64,000 nt of DNA from Paraburkholderia aspalathi (GTDB lineage Bacteria > Pseudomonadota > Gammaproteobacteria > Burkholderiales > Burkholderiaceae): positions 96,932 to 160,931 of the forward strand of contig NZ_FPBH01000024.1 in assembly GCF_900116445.1 (NCBI RefSeq), read 5' to 3'. This document shows positions 43,899-53,331 of this stretch, in pieces. The notes under the pieces were generated by a model. The model had not been told where the DNA came from, did no database searches, and worked only from the letters and a program-made list of their open reading frames with translations. Numbering within the stretch: the stretch's first letter is position 1; every line of letters begins with the position of its first letter. Both the position numbers and the translations under genes were made by a program.

Positions 43899-44333
43899 TC
43901 AGTTGGCAACCTTGAACAGGACACCGCAAGATACCCGGTCGAGCAGCGATGCGTGGTTTTCTCCGGTCCACCAACGCGCAAAAAGCCCATGCGGATGATG
44001 TCCAATGACGATCAGGTCAACTTTCAATGATTCCGCAAGGCGCGAAATCTGGTCAACCGCGCTTCCGACCGAATAATGTCCCGTTGCGGTTACGCCCCAT
44101 GCCCGCAGCCAGTCAATACCCTCGCGCAGTGTCTCCCGTGCCACCTGTTCATCGACCTCGAATTTCATCGACGACAGAACGTCGAACCCGCTAGACCAGT
44201 CTGTGCAGTCGAAAATAGAGAGCAGATGGGTTTCCGCTTGCAACTGCTGCGCAAGAGCCGCACCGCAGCGCAGCGCGATCCGACCCTCCGGTGTGGCGTC
44301 ATAACAGAGCAGGATCCGGTTGAACGGGGCCAT
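43899..44333 (-). CDS. Universal stress protein (UspA family)
   Basis: A 144-residue UspA-fold protein: NRILLCYDATPEGRIAL at the N-terminus, VDLIVIGHHPHGLFARWWTG and the closing SLLDRVSCGVLFKV. The usual ATP-binding GxxGxxxxxxGSxS motif is modified (HHPHGLF...ASLLDR), so nucleotide binding is uncertain. ATG 44333 is preferred for the family N-terminus; ATG 44351 is an alternative. Probably co-transcribed with the small membrane protein gene 70 bp upstream, behind palindrome G. Confidence 0.88.
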   Translation of the reverse strand: MAPFNRILLCYDATPEGRIALRCGAALAQQLQAETHLLSIFDCTDWSSGFDVLSSMKFEVDEQVARETLREGIDWLRAWGVTATGHYSVGSAVDQISRLAESLKVDLIVIGHHPHGLFARWWTGENHASLLDRVSCGVLFKVAN

Positions 44334-44403
44334 GGTGGATTCCTTTGCCAACTTTCGCAGGATCGTCCGTTCGAGCGATTGAATCGGTCCGCCACGAAAT
44401 TGT

Positions 44404-44589
44404 TCAGGTGAACATAGGCACGGCCTCGATCAGCACGAAACCCAGTAACGCGCCGACTGCCGCACCCAACAGCTTGGGGTGCCATTTTTGCAACTGCAAC
44501 ATGCTAAGCAGATCGCCAACCAGGATAGTGCCGAGGAGCGCAAACGCAATCAGCAGGTAGCTGATTTCAAAGTCGTTGTTGATGACCAT
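44404..44589 (-). CDS. 61-residue membrane protein
   Basis: Two hydrophobic segments (YLLIAFALLGTILVGDLL and LLGAAVGALLGFVLIEAV) joined by a short polar loop. AAAGGAGG seven bases before the ATG is a near-perfect ribosome site. First gene before uspA on the same strand. Function unknown. Confidence 0.65.
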   Translation of the reverse strand: MVINNDFEISYLLIAFALLGTILVGDLLSMLQLQKWHPKLLGAAVGALLGFVLIEAVPMFT

Positions 44590-44743
44590 TACGCCTCCTT
44601 TGCGTTACGTGAGACTGTGTCGCCAAAATCCTGATAAAAGTCGATTGCAATGCGACGAGGCCGCTTTCGCGTGTTCAGATTTCCTCGTATGGGTTACACC
44701 TTCGACGCCCTCTGCCGTGCTGATGCGAGCATTTGAATCAATT

Positions 44744-44765
44744 ATATGTCACATCATGACATGTA
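44744..44765. promoter_or_regulatory. TATGTCAC-type palindrome, copy G
   Basis: Core ATGTCACATCATGACAT (44746-44762), a perfect palindrome except at the centre and the most symmetrical of the set. It is 157 bp upstream of the 61-residue membrane protein start. Confidence 0.55.
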
Positions 44766-44998
44766 TGGTCAAACTTTCCTACGGCCTGCGTGTCACGGAT
44801 CGGCGCAAAGGCGCCGGACGGCATGCGTGCTTCAGGAACGGATGATTGCGTGCGCATTGAACTCTCCCAACTTCCTGGGGCAACGTGGGGGCTCAATATT
44901 CGCCTGCATCCAATGTGCCCGGCGGCCGACCGCTGTCCATAGCAGAAGATGGAAGTGTCTTGCCATCACAGACACCGGCATCTTCTACACGTCCGGGA

Positions 44999-45253
44999 TC
45001 AGTCGTTGTGCTGATCAGATGCGCGGGTTTGCCGCGAGTCAGTTCGACGATCGGGGGGATTCGCTCCGAACAGCGCCGAGAGGCTCATGGCGATCACACC
45101 AAGAACGATCAGACCGAAAAAGAAGAGACCCAGTGGAAATTGACGCCCATCGTCGTTTCCTGATGAGGCAGGATCGGCGCTCGTCTTATCCTGGATGTTG
45201 GTTACGGTAGCCGCAGGCCTCCTTCGGGAATTGTTCCCACGTCCGAGCACCAC
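44999..45253 (-). CDS. 84-residue single-span membrane protein
   Basis: Polar N-half, one hydrophobic segment (FPLGLFFFGLIVLGVIAMSL) and a polar tail ending ASDQHND. The frame opens at GTG 45253, but the true start is unsure. Palindrome H is 67 bp upstream of that codon. Function unknown. Confidence 0.5.
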   Translation of the reverse strand: MVLGRGNNSRRRPAATVTNIQDKTSADPASSGNDDGRQFPLGLFFFGLIVLGVIAMSLSALFGANPPDRRTDSRQTRASDQHND

Positions 45254-45319
45254 CCTGGTGGCAACAGCTAGAAAGTCATTCTGCGTTGCACCTGCCTCTA
45301 CTGAAGTAAATAGGGAACG

Positions 45320-45336
45320 TATGTCACATAGTGATA
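45320..45336. promoter_or_regulatory. TATGTCAC-type palindrome, copy H
   Basis: TATGTCACATAGTGATA, identical over 17 bp to copy B although 22.6 kb apart. A further TTTTGTCAC follows at once. Confidence 0.5.
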
Positions 45337-46363
45337 TTTTGTCACTGTCCGTCGATGGGGCCGATGTCTACAGCGCGAGGTTATATCCCCTGAAATAGAA
45401 GGTTTTCGTTCGATGTAACTTTATCCCGAGCATCTCTGCGCTGCCATATCGGCGAAACTACGCCTTCCCGTCCCGGATCTGTCTCTATTCCGGTCTACAC
45501 GCTCTGCTATCCGGGCAACCCGCATTCGTCACGATATGTCGCTCGTTCCTCAACGGCAATGATTCGGATCGTCTGGCTGATTTGCCTGATTCGGCATGAA
45601 TTGCGGGAGCGGGGCGGTTCAGATGCATGATGCAATCTGGTTGTCTTTTCAGTGGATCACGTCGGTCAACGCGAAGGGCTAAACTTTAAAAGTACCTAAA
45701 CAATATAGGGCTGGGCGTCACTAGCACTGTAACCACGAACCCCAAGGCGGTTAAGCGAGGGAAGAACCTGCCCCCGCGGTCGCCCGACGGAATCGGAGAA
45801 GCGATTCAATTGCTGGTATATCGCCGAAACGGACGGCAGATCCCCAGGATGGGTTCCGCGTTTTCTTTGCGGACGCCACTGACGGACTAGAAGTCTGGCA
45901 TCAACGCGCGATCAACGAGGTGAACACGAGGCCGCGATGCGCCTTGTGCTCCAGACTGAATCCGATTGCAGTGGATGTATCTTGACCGTATTTTTGGGAA
46001 TATGACGGCCTACCGGTAACCGCAGGCTCGACCCATTACCAAAACACCGTCTGCCACGATCAGTCTTGTCGACAAACAAACTGATTACGCGGACAGGATT
46101 GGTATCCGATTAAGTAATCGTCGATACGCTCAGGAGGAGGGGGGGTCCCGTTCGACGGTCGCCTCGAACAAAGCGCTTCATCTGTTCACCCGTGACGTGG
46201 AATCACGATGACAGGCGTTCAACGCTTGGCGCGGTCGGGGGCGGGGGCGGAGCCATCGGACGAATCCGGCATATTTTGGCAGGCGCGCCGAGGTTGAAGA
46301 GTCGCCAGTTCCGAAGTTGCCAGTTGAATCTGCAAATTCAGGCGCGCTTTTCGCGGGCACATT
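45337..46363. other. About 1 kb without a supported gene
   Basis: No frame of family-like character is seen. Around 45890-45960 a forward stretch reads like a decayed mobile-element protein end (VWHQRAINEVNTRPRC), but it is too short to assign. The rest looks like non-coding or eroded sequence. Confidence 0.3.
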
Positions 46364-48160
46364 TCATGTGACGGGCTTCGACTCAACATGATCAAAGGGC
46401 CGTTCCGGATTATCAGGTGTTACACCCAGCAGGCTCATGGTTTTTGCGGCGATATCGGAAAACACCGGTCCCGCCACCGCCCCGCCGAAATGCGAACCGT
46501 GTTGTGGGCGGTCGATCGAGACCGCGATGACAACGCGCGGTTGTGTTGCCGGCACAATGCCGACGAACGAGGCCCGATATTGACTGCGATCGTATCCATG
46601 AGCCGTCCATCGGTAGGCCGTACCGGTTTTGCCAGCCGCAGTGTAACCAGGCACTGCGGCCTGAGGCGCCGTCCCGTCCTCTGAAACAACCGATTCAAGC
46701 ATGTCCAGCACTTGAGCAGCGACATGCGGCGAGTAAACGCGCTTGCCAAGAAGGCTGCCATCGCGTCGCACAGCGATGGTAGCGGGCACGAAGACTCCCT
46801 TATTGCCGAATACGGTGTACATCTGTGCAAGTTGCAACAGCGACGCGGACAGACCGTAGCCGTAAGACATTGTGGCCTGTTCGACACGCCGCCAGTGTTG
46901 ATACGGCCGCAGCGTTCCGCCGGCAGCGCCCGGCAGTCCTGCGCGCGGCGGATGGCCGAGACCAACCGCGTGGAAATTGCTCCACATATCGCGTGGTTGC
47001 ATGAGCAGTGCGATTTTGCTCGTGCCTACGTTGCTCGACTTCTGCACGACACCGCTCACGGTCAGTGTGCCGAAGTTCTTGTCGTCGTGAATCGTGACGC
47101 CGTCGAGCCGCAGCCGGCCCCCGTTGGTTGGCACAACGGAGCGCGGTGAAACGTAGTTGCGCTGGAGCGCCAGTGAGATCGTGATGGGCTTCATTACCGA
47201 ACCAGGTTCGAATACATCGGTCACCGCGTGATTGCGTATTGCTTCACCGGTTCTCTTTCCAAGGAGGTTTGGATCGAAACTCGGCCAGTTGGCCATGGCG
47301 AGAATCTCACCCGTATGAACATCCAGCACGATTGCCGATCCTGATTGGGTGTCGGTTCGCTGGACGGCATCATGTAACGCACGAAACGTTGCGTATTGAA
47401 TGGGCTGGTCGATGGAGAGGTTCACGTCTTTGCCGGCGACCGGCCGCACCAGGGCCAACGTCTCGATGACCTGACCGTGAGCATTGCGCAGCACGCGCCG
47501 GCTGCCGTCGATCCCCGTCAACCACCGATTGTCGATTTTTTCGATACCTTCCAACCCTTTGCCGTCGATACCCGTGAAGCCTGTGACATGTGCCGCAATA
47601 TTGCCTTCCGGGTAGTACCGGCGATAACCTGGTTGGGCGTAGACCCCCGGCACGTCAAGTCCCAACGCGCGTTGCGCGACGCTCAACGGCACCTGGCGTT
47701 TAAGGTACGCGAATGATCGGCGAGAAGCGGCGATCGCATTGATACGCGCTGCGTCGAGATTCAATGCGCTTGCCAACGCTTTAGCTTGAGTGTCGGAAAG
47801 CGGCTTGGCACCCAGCGCGTCCATCCATAACGTGCGGGTGGGCAGGCTGAGCGCCAGCGGTCTCCCGTTACGATCGAGGATGCGCCCGCGCGAAGCATGA
47901 ATGGCGAATTCACGAACCTGCCTCGCCTCACCCTGCTTCTGATAAAACTCATCGTTGATACCTTGCACCCATGCCGCCCGCGCCGCAAGCACGAGAAAGC
48001 CCAGAGTGAACACCGCGCCCATCGCGCGGGAGCGCCATCGGGGCATGGTGCGAGATCTGATTGGGCGGGAGGAAAACTGCAAGGGCGCTGAACGCTGGCG
48101 CGTTGGGTTATTTTCGGAGAGGCGGCTTGCGTCACGTTCGCGAGAACCGACGTGAGCCAT
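46364..48160 (-). CDS. Penicillin-binding protein 3 (FtsI-like) transpeptidase, extra copy
   Basis: A 598-residue class B penicillin-binding protein that cross-links septal peptidoglycan. One membrane anchor near 48-65, the PBP dimerisation domain with RGRILDRNGRPLA, then the transpeptidase with all active-site motifs: SVMK (Ser 321, Lys 324), SSN (375-377) and KTG (511-513). It stands outside the division cluster: no mraW, ftsL or murE is near, and its neighbours are small exported proteins. This suggests a second FtsI for special conditions or altered beta-lactam affinity. The N-terminal 45 residues are basic and longer than usual; ATG near residue 39 is an alternative start. Confidence 0.92.
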   Translation of the reverse strand: MAHVGSRERDASRLSENNPTRQRSAPLQFSSRPIRSRTMPRWRSRAMGAVFTLGFLVLAARAAWVQGINDEFYQKQGEARQVREFAIHASRGRILDRNGRPLALSLPTRTLWMDALGAKPLSDTQAKALASALNLDAARINAIAASRRSFAYLKRQVPLSVAQRALGLDVPGVYAQPGYRRYYPEGNIAAHVTGFTGIDGKGLEGIEKIDNRWLTGIDGSRRVLRNAHGQVIETLALVRPVAGKDVNLSIDQPIQYATFRALHDAVQRTDTQSGSAIVLDVHTGEILAMANWPSFDPNLLGKRTGEAIRNHAVTDVFEPGSVMKPITISLALQRNYVSPRSVVPTNGGRLRLDGVTIHDDKNFGTLTVSGVVQKSSNVGTSKIALLMQPRDMWSNFHAVGLGHPPRAGLPGAAGGTLRPYQHWRRVEQATMSYGYGLSASLLQLAQMYTVFGNKGVFVPATIAVRRDGSLLGKRVYSPHVAAQVLDMLESVVSEDGTAPQAAVPGYTAAGKTGTAYRWTAHGYDRSQYRASFVGIVPATQPRVVIAVSIDRPQHGSHFGGAVAGPVFSDIAAKTMSLLGVTPDNPERPFDHVESKPVT

Positions 48161-48179
48161 TTCTACATAAAGTAGCCGA

Positions 48180-48521
48180 TCATGGGTGGCGAAGGCAACT
48201 CTTTATGAAGGCGACATAGATGCGATCCGCCGAGCGCGCTTCGAAAAACTGCACTGTTGTCTGTCGGACGCCGCGCGTGATCTTGACGCCAATCGGCACG
48301 CCCCGAAACCAGGTTCTGCCCTGCAAACGCACCGTTGCTCCAACGCGTGTGCGATGCAGATGACGCGTGCTGCGCTCCCATCTGTCCGCAATACATTCGA
48401 CCACCGACGAAAGACTATTCTCCGAGACGCCGGAATATTGCGGTGCGCTGGAGAACACCGGATCAGGTCGGGAGCACGACGCGACAGCGAGGCAGATACC
48501 CGCCGCGAACAGGAGTCTCAT
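48180..48521 (-). CDS. Putative lipoprotein
   Basis: A 113-residue product with a lipoprotein signal (MRLLFAAGICLAVASC, Cys 16). The mature part has VVECIADRW and a C-terminal KSCLRHP, with a beta-rich middle (VGATVRLQGRTWFRGVPIGV). ATG 48521 is chosen because it begins the signal. It ends 19 bp before the FtsI-like start and may be in one operon with it. No family recognised. Confidence 0.6.
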   Translation of the reverse strand: MRLLFAAGICLAVASCSRPDPVFSSAPQYSGVSENSLSSVVECIADRWERSTRHLHRTRVGATVRLQGRTWFRGVPIGVKITRGVRQTTVQFFEARSADRIYVAFIKSCLRHP

Positions 48522-48706
48522 GCTGGCTGCTCGCACGGCGTTTCCATCTTCTAGAAGTGCCGGTGAGCAGCCAGGTCGCATCGACCCGGACGGACCTTCA
48601 CGCCGGAATAGGTGGAAAATGCGGGCCGATTGTTCGACAAGCGCGTGTATACTCATATGCCGTTGTGCTGTCCTGAAGTTACCCGCATCCGCGGGCACCC
48701 ATTTGC

Positions 48707-49111
48707 ATGAAGCTTACCACCGCCATTTTTCTCCTCCTCACTTTCAGTTGGATCTGCCTGCGTGCAAATGCGCAGCCGCAAGCGGACATCCCAGAAGACT
48801 ATGCTTATCTGCGGCGCATGCATGTGCCCGATGTAGTTGTCAATTGCGTAGCCGCTTTCGATCGCTGGGTTCGCACCACCCCACGATACGATTTATTTGT
48901 TATTTCGGAGCGCCGCGCTCTGACTGCAGAAGTACTATCCGGTAAGGCCATTGCGGGCGATACGACAACGTTGCCGATCGACACCATCGTCAAAACACCG
49001 GCCTTCGCCAAGGTCCGTGGCAAATATGTCTGGGTCCCCGTCAAGGCGACGTGCAAAATTTGGCACGGGCATGTCGTGGGCCTGAGCGCTCAGCCGACCA
49101 CCGTCCAATAA
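48707..49111 (+). CDS. Exported protein, probably BspC-like
   Basis: A 134-residue protein with a signal peptide (about 1-23, LRANAQP). The mature part, VVVNCVAAFDRWVRTTPRYDLFVISERRAL and LPIDTIVKTP with two Cys (described by position: residues 45-75 and 92-101), resembles the BspC domain proteins of Burkholderiaceae. Their function is not established. Start ATG 48707 lies 185 bp from the divergent lipoprotein gene. Confidence 0.6.
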   Translation: MKLTTAIFLLLTFSWICLRANAQPQADIPEDYAYLRRMHVPDVVVNCVAAFDRWVRTTPRYDLFVISERRALTAEVLSGKAIAGDTTTLPIDTIVKTPAFAKVRGKYVWVPVKATCKIWHGHVVGLSAQPTTVQ

Positions 49112-49361
49112 TGGTCGAGCCGCAGCCAACGCGGTTCATTCCACCGGGTGGTCAGTAGACCAGACTAGCAGCCTATTGTTTCGATTTTGACGGTATTCGC
49201 AGGGACCTTCAAAACGCGCAGGAAAGATGATATCCAGCTACGGGACATAACCGGTTCGTTGCCTGATCTGAGTCCGTGGCGACGGTCACCACGACCTGCT
49301 TAAACATCAAGACGTCGTCCAGGTGACATGGTGATCCCGATGCTGCGGCGTCTCGCAGGGT

Positions 49362-49544
49362 TCAATACCCTTGGTGCCAGTGTCGCCCATTGTGGCCCGG
49401 GCCGATCCCGATTGCCGGCGCCGCGTAATAGCCGGCGGCGAATACAGATGCGTCTTCGAATACCGGGTCGGAAGCAGGGGGCAGGACGGCGATGCAGCCT
49501 GCCAGGCCAACCATGCGCGCGAAAACGCCCAGAAGTCTGATCAC
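49362..49544 (-). CDS. Small lipoprotein candidate
   Basis: A 60-codon frame from GTG 49544: RLLGVFARMVGLAGC contains an LAGC lipobox, then a Tyr/Gly/His-rich mature part (YYAAPAIGIGPGHNGRHWH) typical of small surface lipoproteins. GGGAAC lies a little upstream. Not recognised further. Confidence 0.45.
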   Translation of the reverse strand: MIRLLGVFARMVGLAGCIAVLPPASDPVFEDASVFAAGYYAAPAIGIGPGHNGRHWHQGY

Positions 49545-50035
49545 GATGTTCCCGCTCTCACTAGTCGTCTATTTAAGATGAAGGTGGTTTCCTGGTTCGC
49601 AACCCCGTTGCAGGGGATCTGGTCGGCCGGTTACCGTTAGACAACCTGGCGCCACCACACTCGTGATGAGCTTACATGCAGTGACGGACAGACGAAAGGT
49701 GGGGAACCCGTATATCTTCGTTGGACACCGTGGCGAGGCCCGTGAGTATTGCAATCTGAACTATGTAACCGGACCCATCATCGTTCCCTGTTTGCGCTTC
49801 CGGGCGGTGAGCTTGATGCGCCAGCAGGGAGTCGGTACTGGCTTGTACGCCCGAGCCGCGTGCGTTTCATTCGGCTGAAAACGACACGCGGCTTTCTTCC
49901 GCCTTCGCCTTCGGTCTGGCAGCGCTCTCGACTAAAACACTGTCGCTGTACACTATGACGTCCCGGGCCGCCTTTGAACAAACAGGCTTCTAGGCGGCTG
50001 CCATGCAGAATCACGCGTGTACTGACAAGGTTCGG
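49545..50035. other. Intergenic stretch, doubtful frames only
   Basis: About 490 bp. A 71-codon forward frame at 49663-49878 (MSLHAVTDRRKVGNPYIFV) has no ribosome site and is not recognised. Confidence 0.3.
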
Positions 50036-50053
50036 ATGTTTCAGAGAAACCCC

Positions 50054-50551
50054 ATGCGCCGCTCACGATTGCTGGTCACACCAGCTGTGCTCGGTGGCTT
50101 CGCGCTGGGAATTTATTCGGTATCGCTTTACGCAACGCCGCCATCGCCGCTAGACCCTCGTGTGACGCAGTCGACCATTGAAAGTACCATCTGCCACCGC
50201 GATTACCTCACAAAAGTGGCGCCGTCTGTCGATGAGCGACTATTTCGTAAGGGCGAGCTTCTCGCACAGCGCGCTATCACTCCGGAATCGGCGCCCCTCT
50301 ATGCGCTCGACTTTCGCGTACCAGTGCTGCTCGGTGGATCGCCGGACGCACCAGAGAATTTCGACCTGATCCCGTGGGACGGTCCTGGCGGGGAGCGCCG
50401 CAAGCGACGCTTCACCGTTTTTCTGAACCGCTGCGTATGCGCAGGCGAAATCCCCTTGGCTCGAGCCCGGGCCGCATTGTCGGGAGACTGGCCACGCACG
50501 TATCCGAATTTATGGATGTTGCGATGCAGAAATGTGTCCGATGCAAGGTGA
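50054..50551 (+). CDS. Exported HNH-like protein with altered motif
   Basis: A 165-residue product: signal segment MRRSRLLVTPAVLGGFALG, then DPRVTQSTIESTICHRDYL, ALDFRVPVLLGGSPDAPENF and a Cys pair region FLNRCVCAGEIPLARARAA. This follows the small exported HNH-like family whose core reads xDHLIPLELGG; here the His is Phe (LDFRVPVLLGG), so nuclease activity is doubtful. Upstream starts at 50036 and 50003 are possible. Confidence 0.6.
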   Translation: MRRSRLLVTPAVLGGFALGIYSVSLYATPPSPLDPRVTQSTIESTICHRDYLTKVAPSVDERLFRKGELLAQRAITPESAPLYALDFRVPVLLGGSPDAPENFDLIPWDGPGGERRKRRFTVFLNRCVCAGEIPLARARAALSGDWPRTYPNLWMLRCRNVSDAR

Positions 50552-50676
50552 TACAGGACGCGTTTTGCGTGCTCTTTCGGGGAAAAGCGAGTAAGGAAAT
50601 CCTGATTTACTCCAGTGGGCTTAGTTTCACGGCCCGCAGCATCTAGCGACTACAATGGGTGCTAGTCAAAAGACGA

Positions 50677-51459
50677 ATGCGACCAGCCATGTATCTTCCG
50701 TCGATCCATCGAGCACGGAAACGAACAGCCCGACCAGTCTGGATAGTCGTGTGCCTCGCGCTCCTTCTGTTGCCGCCAGCCCTCCTAGCCCAGGACGAAA
50801 AGCCGGGTATCTCATTTTCCGCGATTGAGCCCGGCGCACCACTGCCATCAGGCTGGAAGAACGTGCCGGTCGTGCACGGCAAGCCCATGACGCAATACAC
50901 GCTCGTTCACGAAGGTCAGACCGCCGTCCTGCAGGCGGACGCGAATCACTCTGCGTCTGCGCTGATGCACAAGGGCAACATCGACCTCGCCCGCACACCT
51001 GTGGTGGCATGGCGCTGGAAAGCAGAAAGACCGATCGAGGGCGCCGACAACCGCGTCGGATCGAAGGAAGACGCGCCAGCGCGACTTGTGTTCTTGTTTG
51101 ACGGCGACAAAAGCAAGCTATCGTTTTTCGACCGGGCCAAGATGGACCTGGCGAAGCACCTGGGTGGCGAAGAACTGCCCTATGCCACGCTGATGTATAT
51201 CTGGTCGACCACAGTCGCGCCAGGGACCGTCATTGCCAACCCTCACACGAACCGCGTACAGATGATCGCGGTCTCCGGTCTGTCCGGCGATGCGGGTCAG
51301 TGGCAAAACCTACGCCGCAATATCGTGCAAGACTACGAGCGGGTCTTTCACGAGCCGCCAGGACGAATCTCCGGCTACGGGCTGCTGACCGATACCGACA
51401 ATACTGGGACCACGACACGCGCCTGGTACGGCGACGTCGAGTTCCTGCCCGGGCCCTGA
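50677..51459 (+). CDS. DUF3047 exported protein
   Basis: A 260-residue protein with a long n-region and a signal segment (WIVVCLALLLLPPALLAQ). The mature part matches DUF3047: PSGWKNVPV, VVAWRWKAERPIEGADN, DAPARLVFLFDG, YATLMYIWS and the closing NTGTTTRAWYGDVEF. The fold is thought to be a carbohydrate-binding-like beta sandwich; its role is unknown. Starts at GTG 50659 or ATG 50689 are also possible. Confidence 0.85.
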   Translation: MRPAMYLPSIHRARKRTARPVWIVVCLALLLLPPALLAQDEKPGISFSAIEPGAPLPSGWKNVPVVHGKPMTQYTLVHEGQTAVLQADANHSASALMHKGNIDLARTPVVAWRWKAERPIEGADNRVGSKEDAPARLVFLFDGDKSKLSFFDRAKMDLAKHLGGEELPYATLMYIWSTTVAPGTVIANPHTNRVQMIAVSGLSGDAGQWQNLRRNIVQDYERVFHEPPGRISGYGLLTDTDNTGTTTRAWYGDVEFLPGP

Positions 51460-51717
51460 TAACGCAAAGCCGTCGAACTAACTGAGCACATCGGTACGAT
51501 GCGAGTGGCTGTCCTTGAGTCCTTTCGTCGAAGGCTGATAGTCGCAACAATTCTCTCTGCGGCAACGACAGTTTTGTGACGGCATAGGTCGGCGGGTACA
51601 ACCGGCCGTCAAGAGCGGGTCAGTTCTCTGAATCCAATGGCCTGAATGCACCGCGTGAGCGACGTTTGTTACGCGCTCACGCGGCCGCTATTAGTCTGGA
51701 ACAACAGGCTCTTGGAA

Positions 51718-52318
51718 TCATTTGCGATGCGAGCCATCAGCGACGGCAATCCCTGGTGCGTCGCTCGGGCTGCGATAACGCTCCGACAACGCTTCGTACA
51801 ATGCAGGCGCAAACAGCTTCGACACCTGACTGGATATCAGCGCGGTGGCCATCAGCGAGATGACGAGTGCGTGGCCGTTGATCATCTCAATGACAATGAC
51901 GAACGCGGTGATTGGACTCTGTGTTACTGCTGCCAGATAACCGACCATGCCGAGGGCGATCAGCATCGGAAGTTGCATCTGGCCGAATATCAGGTGCAAT
52001 GCGTTGCCGATTCCCGCGCCAATGGCAAGAGACGGTGCAAACAGGCCACCCGGCGCTCCCGGCAGATACGATCCGACCATCGACGCCATCTTGAGCAGCG
52101 GATAAGTGGCGCCGAGCCGCGCGCGTCCTTCCAGCATCGCACGCGCTTCGGGCATAGCCGCTGCCGAACGTATGCCCACCCGACGTGACGCCGATCACGG
52201 CAACGATCAGGCCGCAGGCAGCGCCGAATGCGACCGGTCGGCGTCCTCGCCAGGTCGTGACTGAAGCAGGCATCCAGCGGCGGGTATTCAGCAGCAGCCA
52301 GCAGAACATGCGGGAATC
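51718..52318 (-). pseudogene. ClC chloride channel fragment, frameshifted
   Basis: Middle and C-terminal parts of a ClC channel. One frame gives RPVAFGAACGLIVAVIGVTSGGHTFGSGY (residue cores: GGxTFGSGY), the next gives EARAMLEGRARLG, PGAPGGLFAPSLAIG and LYEALSERYRSP; a one-base insertion near 52153 separates them. The N-terminal half is missing, cut at a junction with the epimerase-like fragment near 52300. Confidence 0.75.
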
Positions 52319-52780
52319 GCCGCGTTGATGGACGAAGCCAGGAAGGTTGGCGTACGACTCGCGGTCGAACCGCTTCATCCCATGTACGCGGCTGAGCGCT
52401 CAGTGATCAACACTGTCGGACAGGCCCTGCACCTGTGCCGGCAACTCGACCCGAAAAATGAGTCTCTTGGCATTGCGGTCGATGTCTACCACTGCTGGTG
52501 GGACCCTCAGCTCGCAGAGTCGGTTTCCGCGGCCGGGACTGAAGCACGGATCGTCGCATATCACGTGTCTGACTGGCTGACGTCGGCCACGGACATGCCT
52601 CTCGATCGCGGAATGATGGGTGACGGCGTGATCGATTTGAAAGAGACCAGACGCCTCATTGAAACAGCGGGATACAACGGCATGACCGAGGTGGAAATCT
52701 TCTCCAAAGACGGCTGGTGGAAGGCACCGCCGGACGAGGTTCTGAAATGTTGCGCCGACCGGCTGCAAGGCGTCTGCTGA
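52300..52780 (+). pseudogene. Xylose-isomerase-like TIM-barrel protein, C-terminal half
   Basis: About 155 codons of a sugar phosphate isomerase/epimerase-type barrel: AVEPLHPMYAAERSVINTV, GIAVDVYHCWWDP, AYHVSDWL, MGDGVIDLKETR and EVEIFSKDGWW. The metal-binding Glu, Asp, His and Glu are present, but the N-terminal half is absent and the frame starts inside the ClC fragment's territory. A truncated relic. Confidence 0.7.
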
Positions 52781-52862
52781 ATGTCAGCGCTGCTGTTGGT
52801 GCTCACAATTGCCGGGCGGAATTTGCGAACTTCAACAGCAGCCGTCGTGCTTTTTGGCAAAC

Positions 52863-53200
52863 GTTGAGATCCTAGCCCCGAAACCGCCTTCATTCGCTGC
52901 GCTGGTCCGGCAATTCTTTACCGAGTTGTCGTTGCGCGACGTCGAGCGCGCACTGGCGGTGCCGATGATGCGTTTCGAGCAGCCGATGCTGAACTACCTC
53001 GCGCGTGCGGAGATAGTGGTCGTGCTCGGCCAGGCGGGCGAGAGCTAGTCCTCGCGGAGCGATCACATGCTACTGACGATGCTCTACAACACGGGGATGA
53101 GTGGCTCCGAGATCATCGGAATACGGGTCGTCGATCTGTTCCTCGACGATGCAGCGTGCGTGCACCTACGCGGCAAAGGGCGCAAGCTGCGATCGGGTTT
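52863..53200 (+). pseudogene. Tyrosine recombinase relic
   Basis: Begins EILAPKPPSFAALVRQFFTE like a XerC/phage-type integrase of IS-associated kind, then jumps by deletion of about 100 codons to VERALAVPMMRFEQPML, meets TAG at 53046-53048 and continues DHMLLTMLYNTGMSGSEIIG and VHLRGKGRKLRS. The catalytic C-terminal part (HxxR...Y) is gone. Confidence 0.75.
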
Positions 53201-53331
53201 TTCGATTAGTAGATTGTTGCTCTTTCAGCGGACGCGACGAGCACGAAACGAGTAAATGCGTGGTACGGCTTTCCGTGCCATCTGCAAAGCCAAGGCAGAT
53301 GAACTACCCGCTTCAGGCTTTCGCCACCACC

